Assembly (NCBI GenBank): GCA_004352715.1
Contig: SCFE01000119.1
Location: 1,372,553-1,436,552 of the forward strand
DNA: 64,000 nucleotides
Reading direction: 5' to 3'
From: Hofstenia miamia
Lineage: Eukaryota > Xenacoelomorpha > Acoela
The notes beneath the pieces were generated by a model. It made no database searches. It was given only the letters and a program-made list of their open reading frames with translations, and was not told the origin of the DNA. This document shows, one piece after another, positions 10,820 to 25,500 of this stretch (its first letter is position 1; each line of letters starts with the position of its first letter). The translations under genes and the position numbers were made by a program.

Positions 10820-13800
10820 NNNTACTATAACACATTTGACATTCATCTTAAATTTATGCATTAGGCATTCGTATTTTCTGAATATCTTAAAATACGCAAT
10901 TGCTCGCCCAATCTATAAAACAAGGATCATTCAATTATAGGCTAATATCGGTGACGCACATATTTGCCAATATCAGTAAAATAATTTAAAAAAATCAAAT
11001 GAACATAGATTATCTTATCTTATCTTAATAACATCTCATCAATTTGGCTTTAGAAAAACTAAATCAGCTACAGATGCACTTTTATTAGGAGTTGAAGACT
11101 GGCGTAAATATATATTTACTCAAATTTCGTCGTAGTTTTGTTAGATATTTCGAAGACATTTGAAAGCATGTCTCACACTTTGAAAGTTAATTGGAAACGT
11201 ATGAGTTGAGCTCGTATGAAATAATGTTGATTAGTAGTTTTTAAGCTGTGAAAATAGATTCAAGCTTTTCTTCAAATAAAGAAATACTGAGAGGTGTACC
11301 ACAGGGCTCTATATTGGGGCCCTTTCTCTTCAATATTATCATTAATGATGTACCACATTGCCTGAAACATTGTAAGACTATACAGTACTCAGATGGTATC
11401 TGCATTTATGCTAATGATAAAAGAAAATTGATTTGCTCGAAGTTATTTAGAGGAAGATTTCAAGAATATTTAGTATTGGTTTGATATAAATGAATTGAAT
11501 TTGAACTTAAAAAAGACTCCGTTATTGCTCTTTCACGCATCTCAAAATACGGATATCTCAAATACTTATAAATTTAGCTGCAATGATAATCATATCATGA
11601 ATTCAAAGAAAGCTACATACCTTGGTGTAACCTTCAGTGATTCTATTTAATTTTCAGATTTCCTTAGCTCAAAATACGCAAATGTTCAGTGTAACTCAAC
11701 TCTACCATTAATGAAAATCTGTATACCTCGTAACTTTCTTATAAATTATGTGAGAATTTACATATACGCAATAATTGGATATGGCTCACATCTTATGTTG
11801 GGAAATTATTCCTTAAAATGGAAAAAATTGAAACCTTATCAAATTCCGCAACTGAACAGGACGCAAAGATCCCTCGTTTTTCACGTTTTACAAAAAATTC
11901 AAAATACTTATATAACTATCTTTTCTATATGTTATTAGTGTAATTTCAGCTAAAAATTCAACCTTCTCAGATGTGGTTGGAAAAAAACGCAAATATAATA
12001 AAAAGCAATCCAAATATATTACGTCAAAGTTAACTAAAAACACATGGTGCAAATTCGTTCTTTATTACAGCTGCAGAAATTTTTAACAAACTGCCAATTA
12101 ACGGCAGGCAAAACCATAGTTACAAAGTAGAAATTTATTTAAAAAAGAAAAAAATATTTAAAAAACATTTGAACCTTGAAGTTGACAAGTCCCATATCGT
12201 GCATGCCTTGAAAACTCGTTCGTGACTCGTAAATTCAAAACGAATTTTTTAGTTTGTTGTTGACTTAAATCAGATTTTCAGGAAAACTGACAATTCGTGA
12301 AATGTAGTGAACCTGCTCAATTTATGTTTTTCAAATTTAAGAAAATTTTCCAACATTGCAGGGTGTGGAAACCTCTGGGCACTAAAAGAAAGTACATATT
12401 TGCGCCATGCACTATGGAATTTGAGAAAAGTTTACAAACCGATTTTCCCATAGTACAAAGCGCAGGATAGCAGTTCGGTATTAAGAAATGTTTTTAGACA
12501 ATATTTATATACTAAGAAATGTACACATAACTGAAAAACCACTTTCTAAAGCATTTTTAAATTCACATATTTATTATTAAAAAAATTATTCAAGTTTCTA
12601 CATAAAAAAAATTGCACGCAAACTTGCGCAAACTTTGCACACCAGGCAAATTAACCACTATGTATAGGCGCGTAAATATAGTAAATCGCATCGACTTAGC
12701 TAGTTAGGATTTATAGTACATAATACTTATAACCAGGGCGGTCCAATTGCCATAAATGCCACAAAATGCCATAAAAGCAACTTTTTGTCAAATTTTGTTA
12801 ATAAAGTCCACTTTTAAACACTCAGCGGCGTGGTACTTAAAGAGATTGTTACTTAACAGTAGCTACGCAAATACTTCTGTCCTTCATTTTATGCAGTATA
12901 CTATTTCCTGTTATTTGAATATAAATGAATTAAACGTTATTTCTTTCTTTGCAATTTCATTATTTTTTATTTTGAGAATCAGCATAGTTTTAATTTTTGC
13001 ATCTTTATTTATTCAATTATTGTTCTTTTTAGATCAAAATTTGACTACAAAATTTATAAAACATGGATAGAACGTCAAAAAGCTCTGCTACAAAGCTTTT
13101 GGAAATTGTCAGGAAATACCCGAAAGATTTCAAAGCAGGAGATAAGTTGTTTTGTCGTTTGTGTCTGACTAATGTTGAATTTGAGAAAACTTATTTCGTC
13201 AACAAACATCGTAATACAAAAAAGCATAACTCAAAAGTTGAAGAAATGGCATCAAATTCTGTCCAATCAACAATAATAGAAACTGTAGGAAACAAACCAA
13301 TAGATTTTGCAGAAATGGTAACAGAAGCTTTTATGGCAGCAGGTATTCCACTTGAAAAGCTTGAAAATGAAAAATTGCAAAACCTTTTTGAGCATATGAA
13401 GCTCAAGTTGCCAAGTGAAACTACAGCCAGGCGAAGAGTGGAAAAAGTTTACTCGAAGTATTGCCAGAAAATTATCATATTGTTAAAGAAGAAAAATTTG
13501 TTTCTAATTCTGGATGAAAGCGAAGTGGCTGGTAAAAAATGTTTTGCTATTATTGCTGGAGACATCGCCTTGCTCGAACAGACATACCTTGTAACTCTAA
13601 TGCCATTTGATAATTCGCCAAATGCAGAAACGGTTATCGCAGCAGTCCAGGATACAGTACTGTTTTTGAAATCGAAACGTGTTTATTTCTGACGCAGCAA
13701 GATACAATTCTGCAGAAATGAAAAATCTAAAAGAAGTTTATCCAAATTCCATCGCAATTACCCGTACCGCACACTTAATAAACATTTGTGCTTCGAAAAT

Positions 13801-16800
13801 ACGTTCATATTATGATGACGTTGATGATGTTATTGCTAGAGTTAAAACTCTGACCGCAAGGAAAAATCCCATCGCTCACTTTTTGACTCTATTGGTTCCT
13901 CTCCACAACCTGTTGTTAGCAGATGGTCGAGTTGGCTTTCTGCTGCTATTTATTATGCAAAAAAATTGCCAAAAATTGTCGATATTGTAAACGCCATTGA
14001 CGAACCTGAAGTAATTGTAGAGAAAGCGAAAAAGGTGTGAACAAAGAGTCTCTATCAAAAAGTTTAATGGAGATTATACTGCATTAATTGCAATTCTTGA
14101 TCAAATGCAAAATAGATCGTACATTATCAAAGATGCCTGGAATACATTGAAAAACTTGGTTATATTTGGTCTAGGAGAAGATATTTGTTCTATTGGCAAC
14201 TATTTAAAAAATCGGTTACCTGGTTGCTCACTGGAAAAATTATTGATATGCAAAATCCCAGTATCATCAAAAATACCTTCCCACGTCCTCAGAAATTGAG
14301 CGATTCTTTTCGCAGCTGAAGAAACTCCTCGCAAAAGACAGACCATTTAATTACGAGAACGTTGAAAATACATTTCTGTTGTTTATAATTGTAAAAAATT
14401 GAAAAGTCAATAAAATCTACTTTTTGCAATGTTTTTTGGCAATTACTAGGCAAAAATAAGGTCACTCTTGGTCCGCTTTGCTTATAACATATATTACGAG
14501 GGTCATATCAGAAGTTCATTTCAAAGACACAGCTTTGTTATTGCAGCTAAGCGTTAATTAACAATATATTTGTGCATTTAGACAGACACAACGTCTTGTG
14601 ATTAGCCACTTAGATGCGCATCTATGTGTCGTTACAAGAATTTGGCAATCGAATCTATCCATAAATCCGCCATGTCCAGGAAATGTCTCAGCAAAATCCT
14701 AAAATTTCAAAGTTACAATTGTATATATGATTGATATGCGATACTTTGATTTTAAATGCTCGTTTAAACCCACTGGCGAAGAAACCTCCAAACGGACCAA
14801 TTACAGAAGCGAAAATGGCAATGACCAATATGTGAAATTGAAAAGGACAGAGAACGAATTTCCTCTAAAATTAAACAGTTACAATCCTAAAATTATACAC
14901 AATAATAGCAAAAAATTGTGTATGGAAACACTAAAATATTTAACCACCGATCACTAATAAGATTCAAATTTTTCAAAAATGCTCACCTCGCATAAACATG
15001 GGTGCTAAGTTATATGCCCAGTTGAAATGAACGTGCATATGCTATATAAACAAAAAATAATGCCTGAAAAACAGAAAATTTCAATTCAACTACAAGTTTA
15101 TTACATGACAAATACAAAAACAGTATATACTTCAAAAGGCATGTAAAATTTAATAAATTCTACTAGCACAATATGAATGGGGACAAACTGAATTTATGGG
15201 GAGTTGAACTGTTTTTATGGAATTCATTATTAGGATGACGGAGCTCAACATTCATATCTACATTATATCCAAGATGCACATCTTAGAAAAGACATTGAAA
15301 GCTAAGATGCGTAGAAATAAATCAAGCAAATATTAGTGATGTACTGTTTTAGTGCAGTAATGCAACAGCTATTTGGAATGAAAAACCTAACAGGGATGAT
15401 ACTGTACAAATACATGTAAAGATATAAATTGATTATACTTCTGCAAACTAGTGAATGTGTTTCGCAACGAGGTACTTTACAATATATCCAAGACAAACAC
15501 ATACACACACACAGTACCTCAAGAATAGGATGGATTCTCATTCTTTCTTCCACACGATAAGCAATACAAAACAGCTTTAGTCGCAGGAATTATATATTTA
15601 TTCTTCCATCCTATTTTTGATACGCCCTTGCAAAAACTTAGATTAAACTTAGAACAATGTTCGGATTAGCTGGAAACTAGTGATATTCGCTTCTTCATTA
15701 AATTTTATATCTAGAAAATGGTTTCCATGTTTTTTTAAGAAATTTTGACATGAACCATTGTAGGAGCAGGATAATGTAGGACTTTACTTAATCAAACAAT
15801 TCTGAACTAGTATTTGCGTTAAATAAATTGAAAAGTTTGTGCTGGATGTAAAATGCAATTTAGAAGAGAATAAAAGTGGTCCGAAGTCGATCCGAGCTTA
15901 ATAAACTGCACAATCAACATTTTATTAAGGGTCATTCTCCTAAACAATTTGTATTAGGGCTATGACATTGGGAAAATGGTGAATAATGCTCAGATCAACT
16001 TTAGATTACTTTCATTCTCTTCTAAACTTTATTTTACATCTAGAAAGTCTTTTTGAAATTAATTTAAGGGAACCCAAGAGCTGCATTTTGCAAAGACCGG
16101 CTGGGAAAATTATTACTTCAAGAACCAATCTAATTGTGGGAAAAAATTGTTCAAATGTGTAGATTGTTGTATGCCATTATCTAGTTCATCATTTAACAGT
16201 AAGATGTACTAATATTAAATAAGAAATTACAATAAAATATTACGCGTATAGAATTGTTAAAATTCTAAATAAAAAGTTTATTAAAATGTTTTGGTTTGGT
16301 CGGTGCCAGTAGAAAATAAAAAGTAAACAACAGCCAGTAATATTTTAAAATTCAGGCTGGTGGCCTGCCTAGTGTGCAACTCTGATACATGTCAAGGAAA
16401 TACAATTTGTACGTATTTACGATACATGACAGCTGTAGGTAGTCTTTGATAATACAACCTTTCATAAATACATTTCAGCAGTACATCGAGATCAATATTG
16501 AAAAGACTAAAAAAAGCAACCTGGAACAAACAATATTTTTGAAATTCTAAGCATTTTCTGTGGGTGAAATTAAAAATATTTGAGCAAAACTATAAAGAGG
16601 CTGCTGCATCACATATTTTGGCTCAAAGACATTTATAGGCTCGAAAGAGTGCCATTGATGAAGCATGAGCTTGAAAATGCTGAATCAGTTTACATTATTA
16701 TTCCTTAGCGCCACCAATGTGTCAGAAGTTTTAGTGGTACACATATTTACTTCGGCAATTTTAGAGCTAGAGAGCCACGTGATGTAATTGACTTAAAAGA

Positions 16801-19464
16801 AATGAGCAACAGGTTCTACTTTCGCATTAAATGGATGAGAAACCTTAGTGAGATTTATGGTAGGAAATGTGCAACAAAGGAGTTGCAGGATAGCGTATCA
16901 CTTAATGCAAATGTGCTTTATTGGCTTAAAGGAAGTATGGAGGAAAACAACAGAATCAGATCAATCGCTCTGAGAAAGAAATATGTAATTCAATTTTTGG
17001 TGTCCCTAGGCAACGGTTTGCTTTAAAGAAAGATTTCAGGTAGAGCCTAAGACTACCTGTTAAATGCTCTAAGCAGATTGTGCCCCATGATCTTATGCTT
17101 TATAAAGTATCGAGAATATCTGAAAAAGCCAAAACTATTACTCAACTGCTGAAGCCACACACTTAGGTTTATCAAATACGGAAATGCTCACACAATCGAA
17201 GGCAATGCGGATGTTTACATATTAGTTTAAATAAAATAAATGAATTATATTACAGTAGTAAGACGTCCGATGTGATAATCGCCGCTCAGAATCTAAGCTG
17301 AATATTTGAAATTATTAAAATTATTATATTGCTTACTTATATAAAAGTAATTTTGCATTTGGTTGATTAAAATGGAGTTGCATCGCCTTTTGAAAACCGT
17401 GATAATATCAGATCGCCTTAAAGTAGAATGCACGGTATTATGGTGGATGTCATAATTAATTGCGAAAAGTAAGTAATAGGAAAAGTAGTCAAAATATTTC
17501 TTCAAAATGGATAGAGAGTAATCCGTAGAGCCCATACAAAATTGATAAACTATTTCCAAAAAAAATTAAAAGATAATCAGCTTGCTCTTGAAATCGACAG
17601 TTAATACTTGTGGCGTATCCAGGATTTTTTAAATGGGGGATCTTTTTCTCAAACTACCATTGAAAATGTAAGACTCATGCGTTTATTTAGGAATAAGTTG
17701 GCATGATGGCTTATTCAAGAAAGGTGATTGTACATTAGTTTTTGTTCTGTTACTAATATAAATTGGATAAAGAAGCCAATGTTAGCCTTCTAATTTACTG
17801 CGATGACGAGAATATCTCTTCAAAAAATGTTGGTAAGCAATTCAGTTGTTAAATTAAGGAAATTCTTTGCATAAATTGGCAGTAGTGTAACTTAATTCCA
17901 ATGTATAATGCGCGCTCAACAAAAAATAGATCGAAGAATTGAATAAAGTAGCATTTACCACTGTACATTTGCGCAAACAGTTCTAACATTTTGAAATTTG
18001 TTGGTGATTAATAATTTTCATGTACAAAATTTAGAAACAATGTCAGTTTAGAATTTGCTTAACAATCACACATACGAAAACCTACAGCTTCAGAGTTTCA
18101 ATATTTGGCTAGTGTTGATTGTCATTAAGACTACTTTGCATATTGCCTACGATAATTCACTTTACATTAATTCCTTTTAGGATATTAGTACGATTTTCAG
18201 AAAATTTTCTTTCAATTTTATAAAAAGTCACTTTGATTAAATTTTCTCACACATTCGTAGAAGTGCTTTACATTTTATCAAATTCAGTCTAGAGAGTGGC
18301 CCATTTGAAACCGCCGATTCTAAAATCTCATCACGTCACTATTCTTAAACATATTGAAATGAAAATGACACACATTGTTAATCTGTATTGCAGTTTCTAT
18401 TAAGTGTGCGAAACAGATGTTAATGAGAGTTGTTATTGACAAACCTTCATTCTGAAAAGAAACCGGCATGGACTCCAATCTGTCATCATGCAGGACGGTG
18501 CTCCACCGCACTGGATCGGGTGGTTTGAAATTTTCTGGACAATACGTTTCCAGACAGATGGATTGCTCAAGGAGGTCCCAGCGTTGGCAGCATGTTCCCC
18601 TGATCTCAAGCCATTGACTTCTTCCTGTGTGGATTCTTCAAGTCCAAAATTCCGCCACTTTAAAGAATTGAAGGAACTAATTATTTCAGCCTTCCATGAA
18701 GCAACAACCGAGATGCGCCACGACACCATGCAGAAATATCGTGATCGATCGGCAAGAGCTACCGAAAATGATGACATCCTGAAGCAGTGTACATCGCATG
18801 ACTTGTTGACTTCATGATGTTGAAATTTTTAGATCATAATTGCATATATGGATTACCTTCATTGGCATCTAATCAAAAAAGCGACGTTGGAAGCATTTAG
18901 AATCGGCGAATTAAAATGAGCCACCATGTATACGATGTCAAATTTATGCCCATGTTGCGGGCGTATTGGAAGTGAAATACGAGTAAAACAGTTTCTTTAT
19001 CAAAAGGAAAAAGAAAATTCCGCCTACAATTATATTTGATATAAATTAAAAACACTTAAAAATATTTTGAAAAATTGTAAAAGCATTTTTTAAACACCAT
19101 TGGTTTTACATTTTATTAAATGTCTATAAATGCATACATATAAGAACTTACAGTGGTCAAAATTGGAAATAGGGCGTATTCTTTGAACTGAAAAACGGAG
19201 GAAGGTGTACAGCTCACAGTAAGCTCATGCGTTCGAATATCGAACTAAATATGTAATAAAAACAGGAAACAAACTCAGGCTTACATTCACTGGACATGTC
19301 ATATGAGGAAACTGTGCGACCACATATGCTGCCTAAAAGCGAAAGTTATACTTAGTGTCCCATATAAAAATCTCTATCTATGCAAAACACATTAGAACCA
19401 TGAGATAAAAATAATTTCGAAATAAATATAACGAGTGAACAATTCCTTTTGTTCAAATATAACT

Positions 19465-19500
<36 letters not shown>

Positions 19501-22500
19501 TCAAATATAAAAAACGCAGGTTTAAATAACGAATTATGTAAATACACTCTAGTTTTCTTAAATTTGGTTACGTGACGGTGAGATACTTACAAAAAAAGCG
19601 AATACAATTGTAGATAATCCGCCGCCAATGTAACCTTCCCAGGTTTTCTTGGGTGACAACTAAAAAATTATTGTAAATACTAAACCATTGGACACTATTT
19701 TCAAATACAAAATTAGATCCAGACTTTATAATAAAAAATGGAGCAAAAACGGAATCCTTCTATGAATTTAAACGCATGTTCTTAGCCAGTCAGCAACGAT
19801 AAATGTTTTGCAGAAAACTTAAGTTCAACCATTGAATACATGATTGACGATTACAGCTGATTATTCGAAAGCATGCAGGAAATGTATATTTCATAAAAAA
19901 ATTGAAAATTTAATTTAAAAATATATTTAATTCCAAATATATAGATGATGGTTTGCGTATTATTTTATTAACTGCAGTGTGTTGTATATTACATCTCGAA
20001 TACATCATTCTCTGATGTTTTTTCTAGTTAATTCGAACAATTTTTTGCAAAAAGGTTCATCCGAAGTGTGATTCGAAGAGTTGGGAGGAACACCACATGG
20101 AAACTTGCTTGCACACAGTAGTTTAACTATCAAAGATTTCATAGTGAAATCAAATAAGGTACTTATGGTTTTGACCAAATATTTCAATTAATGCGACATA
20201 ACATTGTCAGCAATCATTTAACACAAGCGCATATAGTGGAAAATACATACGAATTTGAGAACATAGAAGTTTCAATGTTTAACATCATCACGCATAAAAA
20301 TATGAATGCTAATTTCCACATACAATTTAGCTATTTGTTTAGTTAAATTAGTCTTTAATAAGAAAAAAAAAATACGTGGTAATAACTGTAAATCTCATGG
20401 AATTTAAATTGCAAAAGAAAACGCTAGTTTAAATATGAATTGTGAGATTGCACATCCAAACAAATAATAAACTTTAAACAATATTCTGAAATATTTACCA
20501 TTAAATTATTATTAATTCACTTGTTTTATAAACTCAATTTGAAAAACTGCATCTTGATGCAGAAAAGGCTATAAATGTGATAAAGAAACCTTTATTTATG
20601 AAATTGTAAAGTCAAGAGGTTCACAGAAAACGTCTACTAAATCTATATGTATACAAAATGACGAAATGGCACATTTTGAATAAACGGGCATTTGATTGGG
20701 CAAAATACCTTGATAAGTGGAGTACGCCCAAAGAAATATCCAAACATGTACGCCATTATGTCATTGACAATGACACAGAGACAAGGAAGCACAAACCTAA
20801 ACAAGTGTAAGGAATGAAAAAGACTAAAGTTACCCACCAAACGAGACCCTCGAACAAATTTTGAATGATCAAATGAGACTGTGTGACGATGAGAAGTAGT
20901 GTGACATGAGTAAAGCCAAACTAAACATTTCCACGTATAATGGGGATGTCATCCTCATATAAATGAACACACTGGCATCATCATAGTTGATTTATTACAT
21001 TGCAATTAATCAATTTTAACAGAACCATGAATAATAATAATATTGTAAGAGCCTTCTCACTCTGAAAATTGTATATGTTTTACATTGCAATTAATCAATT
21101 TTAACAGAACCATGAATAATAATAATATTGTAAGAGCCTTCTCACTCTGAAAATTGTATATGTATGCAGGCTTGAAGTAGAAATTGTTTTAATGAATAGA
21201 CTATTAGTATGCGTAAAAGTTCAAAACATTTTTTGGAAAACAATAGCACATTTCAAAAACATGTCTAATATTGGCTTCTACAGAAAATGTCATTAATTCT
21301 GAATGTAACGTTAAGATCCAAAACCGAGTGAGTTTATGCAAATGATCGCCTACAGTATCAAACTAAAGTATTTTCACACGAAATAGTAAACGACTGTAAA
21401 ATAAACCTCAGGGAAAATGATAAAATTGTTATTATTGAGAATTTCTTTTGATAAATTAAGCGCGCAAGAATTCGTTTATTTGCGTTTATTCAACCATTAT
21501 TGTTACAGTTTCTACAAATACTCAGTATCATTTGATAAAGGCAAACACAATGACATAGACAAGGGCAATTTCGGAGTGACGCAAACATAAATCTCAAATA
21601 GGCACATACTGTGACATTGTCTCCTTATGACAAGTGAATAGCACCATGAGAACCCTAACTGCTTTTCTACAACAATACACTGAAAACGTCAGAATAATAT
21701 AGGAAAGATAACAAATATACCAAGGCTTGCATAAGGAAATACGATTGTTTCCATTTCCACAGCTATTTTAAAAACATTTTCATTTTATTCCATAATTTCC
21801 ACATCTTTCCCTAACTCTTAGAGCGGGACCAGAATTTTACTGGTTTCATTTCCATTTAGTTCCATTATATTTGTACCCACCCCAATCCCAAGAAATTTTC
21901 TAGTCCCATTGGTACCACAGCATAACATTTTGAACAAAATTGGAAAAAATATTAATAACATTTTGAAATCAGTGCTTTCCGGTTCTTCACTTTTTGTCCC
22001 AGTCGAAGTCCACTGAAATATTTAATCGTAGCCCTATGTGACTGAGACCAATAAATCTCATGAACTAAATTGTTCCGTAAAAACACTACTAGTGATTCGA
22101 CAAATTGCCTATAATGTTAACAGAAGCTACAATTTAGTGAAGACAATAATTGTTTTTGGTAGAAATTGCCAAGGTGGACATAATAACAATTTAGAATGCT
22201 TTTGGTCCTGACTTCAATCAAGGTAATTTCAATTAGCTTAGTTACTTTTAGATCTAAGTCCTGTTCAAAATCTAATTAAAATTAAATAATTTAAAGTCAT
22301 ATAAGCATGGCGATGATATATGGAAAAATGTACTAATTGCGATATCATTAAATATATAACAAAATGTATATAATCATATACAAGGTTGGAATCGGAATTA
22401 GTAACGAATGTTAGATTTAACAAACAGACAAAGTATTTAAAATATCTGAAATCATGGGCTACAATTGCTTTAGCTGTGCCTGTGTATTGATTCGATTAAC

Positions 22501-25500
22501 CTAAATATCATTAAATATATAACAAAATGTATAAGCATATACAAGGTTGGAATCGGAATTAGTAACGAATGTTAGATTTAACAAATAGACAAAGTATTTA
22601 AAATATCTGAAATCATGGGCTACAATTGCTTTAGCTGTGCCTGCGTATTGATTCGTTATACAAGGTTGGAATCGGAATTAGTAACGAATGTTAGATTTAA
22701 CAAACAGACAAAGTATTTAAAATATCTGAAATCATGGGCTACAATTGCTTTAGCTGTGCCTGTGTATTGATTCGATTAACCTAATTTTGTTGTTGTATTC
22801 GCTCTGCTTTGTATGATTTAGACTAATTTTGGATATTCTGATGCATTTTGTGCCTGTTCTTAAAATTATATTTATATTTAGATAGATTTAGGGTGTTTTA
22901 AACATTTTCAAAAGCATTGAAATGGAGATGTCATTTTTGAAATTTTACTTCCATAAATTTCCATCCCATAAAATGATTTCCATTTTCATAATGTGGAAAT
23001 TGAATGGAAATTTCTACTTCCATACGCAACCCTGAAAGAAAATATTTTAATTTATTTAAAATTAGTAAATAATTTAATAGTGTTCATCTAGCCTGCTTCT
23101 AAAAAATACTTCCAAGTGATATTTTATAAAATGAATTGGAAAGACAAACATTCAATTGAGTATTCAATTGAGTAAAACTTGAATTATTAAAAATGTGATA
23201 ACTACATTTTTTGTTGAATAATGTACGCAGTATGCTGACATAATACAAGTGGAAAATGTCATATTGAATAATTTCTTATTTTTCAAAACATTATTTCTAT
23301 GCATTTCAAATATTTTTCACATCAAAGTTTAAAATTAGCAATTTAAACAATCTTCCAAATAGAATTATACATTTTCTAAACACAAAAACAGGAATGTGCC
23401 CCTCCCTCTATTTCAAAAATCCTAAAGTATCACCTGTTTCATATATATATATAAATGCAAATTATTCTTAAATTAAGCTAAGTTATTTATATTTAGAGTC
23501 AATGCGTCATTAGTGTACCGCTCTACTGATTATAATGTCAACTTCCCACCGTTTCTGAACTACGTCATCAATACAACGTAAATGACTTAAGCACTGCAAA
23601 GTTTTCTACGTGGCAATTCCTTTGATTTTTCATACTATAACATTTACCTTAATCTTTCCGTAAATGTGCAAAATAAACAAAGAAATGTTGTAAATCAAGA
23701 AGCAAAACACGATTAAGAAATAATTAACATAAAATAGAATTGGACCAGATTTTAATTAGCAATATTAATCATGCAAAGATAAGGTTCATTTAATCCAATT
23801 ATATGTTATGTTTGGTATTGGAATAATTCCTTTTGGTGATTTAAATTTCCCGTCTTGAGAAATTAGTTCATTATTTAATTTGAATTGTTTTTTACAATAA
23901 AATATTTCCGTTGCTGAGTTTCTAAGACTACGATTAGACTGCGTGATTGGTAGCAAGAACAGTTACAAAATCACGTCACATTGCTATTTATCTCGGGTAG
24001 TCAGACATGCGATTTTACCAAAATGTGACAGATCACGATTGACCAATCAAAGAGTCTAACCGTGGCCTAAAAAGCTGTTGACTTTTCAATAAAAAAAATA
24101 AATTCGCATTTAAACATGCTTAATGGATTCCTTTAGATATACTTAAACTTTGCCATCATCAGTTACCATTTGTTGAAAATACGAAAAACAACTACATCCA
24201 ATCACATTCAATTTTAAAACTAATGGAGAAATTACTCACATAATGTTCATCATTTAACAAATTATCCGGGAATGTCATAATTCACATCAAAAACAATGTG
24301 CTAACAGTTCATTAATGACCTGCAATTTCAATTTTTGAAAAATAGGAGATATTACAAAATTATGAATTTCATAACTTCAATTATAATTCAGTTAAAATTC
24401 GATCAAAGAATTAAAATGGGAAAATAAAATTATTAATGGAACTCGTACGATTGCTTTACTGTTTTTTAGTATCATTTAGTTTTCAGAAGGCTTTTTATTA
24501 AAATTACGAAGATAAGCATTCACTATTTCGCTGACAGTTTCGTTACAATATTTAACATTAGTGATGCCTGAGTGGAATTCTCTACACAAAATTTCAGAAT
24601 CATGCGATTTGAAAAATAAAAAATTCCTTTCGTTTTCTGAAAAACTTACTTCAGGTCGAAAAAGACCGCGTTTATTTCTTAAAATATTTGTTGGAAATGT
24701 TAAATAACGACAAATATCTTCATAGTTCATACATTTGAACATGCTGATGGCTTGCGTTCTACACAACCCATTTTTAAATAAAGACTAAAATGGAATTTAA
24801 TTCAAACATAGATAAGGGTTTTGAGAGTCAAAAATACTTTCTGAATCGGAAACAAGACCAGTAAGTTGGAGGTACGCAACATACTGCAATGGTACGTATT
24901 TTGCCTCAAAAAGCATCCCCAAATGTTGTAGCAGCATCCACAAATGCGCAATGTGTGCCATCCTTATTAATGAATAAATGAGAAATTTTAAGAAACTCTG
25001 ACACCATTGATATTTCAAAGCAGAATGAATACTGTAAAACTGTGAATCGCGAATTCTACGAAATATTACCGAGAAGTGATATTCTATCAGCTAGTTACAG
25101 GTTTCCTTTATAAAATGAAAAATGTAAATGATTAAATAGGGCGTATCTGTAATAGTGCATAGAAAATTATATGGAAATACTTCCATGACTTACCATAGTG
25201 AACTGTTTGAAATAGAAACCTTTCTTTAAAGAGAATATAAATCCACAGAAAACTAAAATACAAAGTACTCCATGCAGAGACTAACAAAAATTACCGACAA
25301 TGTACACAAGATATGATATCATTCGATGATAGCTAGCCAGAGATGTAAACATATTCTAAAATATATCCATTAAAATTCCATAAATAAGTTATAAAACATC
25401 GATAGAAAACTCATGGTATAGAAACAGTATACCATTTCAGACTCAATATTACTATTTTAGAAAGCAATGGTTTCAGTTAGCAATTAATTTTAGTGAAACC

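Noticed and set aside
15178-15265. Minus-strand frame [15 protein letters not shown] as the missing CdsA loop
   Set aside because: No phase-0 donor follows it and similarity to the variable loop is not convincing.
16802-17026. 74-residue plus-strand ORF as a gene
   Set aside because: Isolated, no splice sites or family resemblance, and in frame-broken repeat-like surroundings.
20005-20187. Minus-strand ORF with P-C-G-V-P-P-N-S-S between two CdsA exons
   Set aside because: The neighbouring exons join directly in phase 0 (T-P-L-I-K to L-S-P-K-K-T-W), leaving no room for it in the conserved protein.
22330-22795. Tandem repeats as a CRISPR array
   Set aside because: Units are over 100 bp, contiguous and without unique spacers, in a eukaryotic intron.
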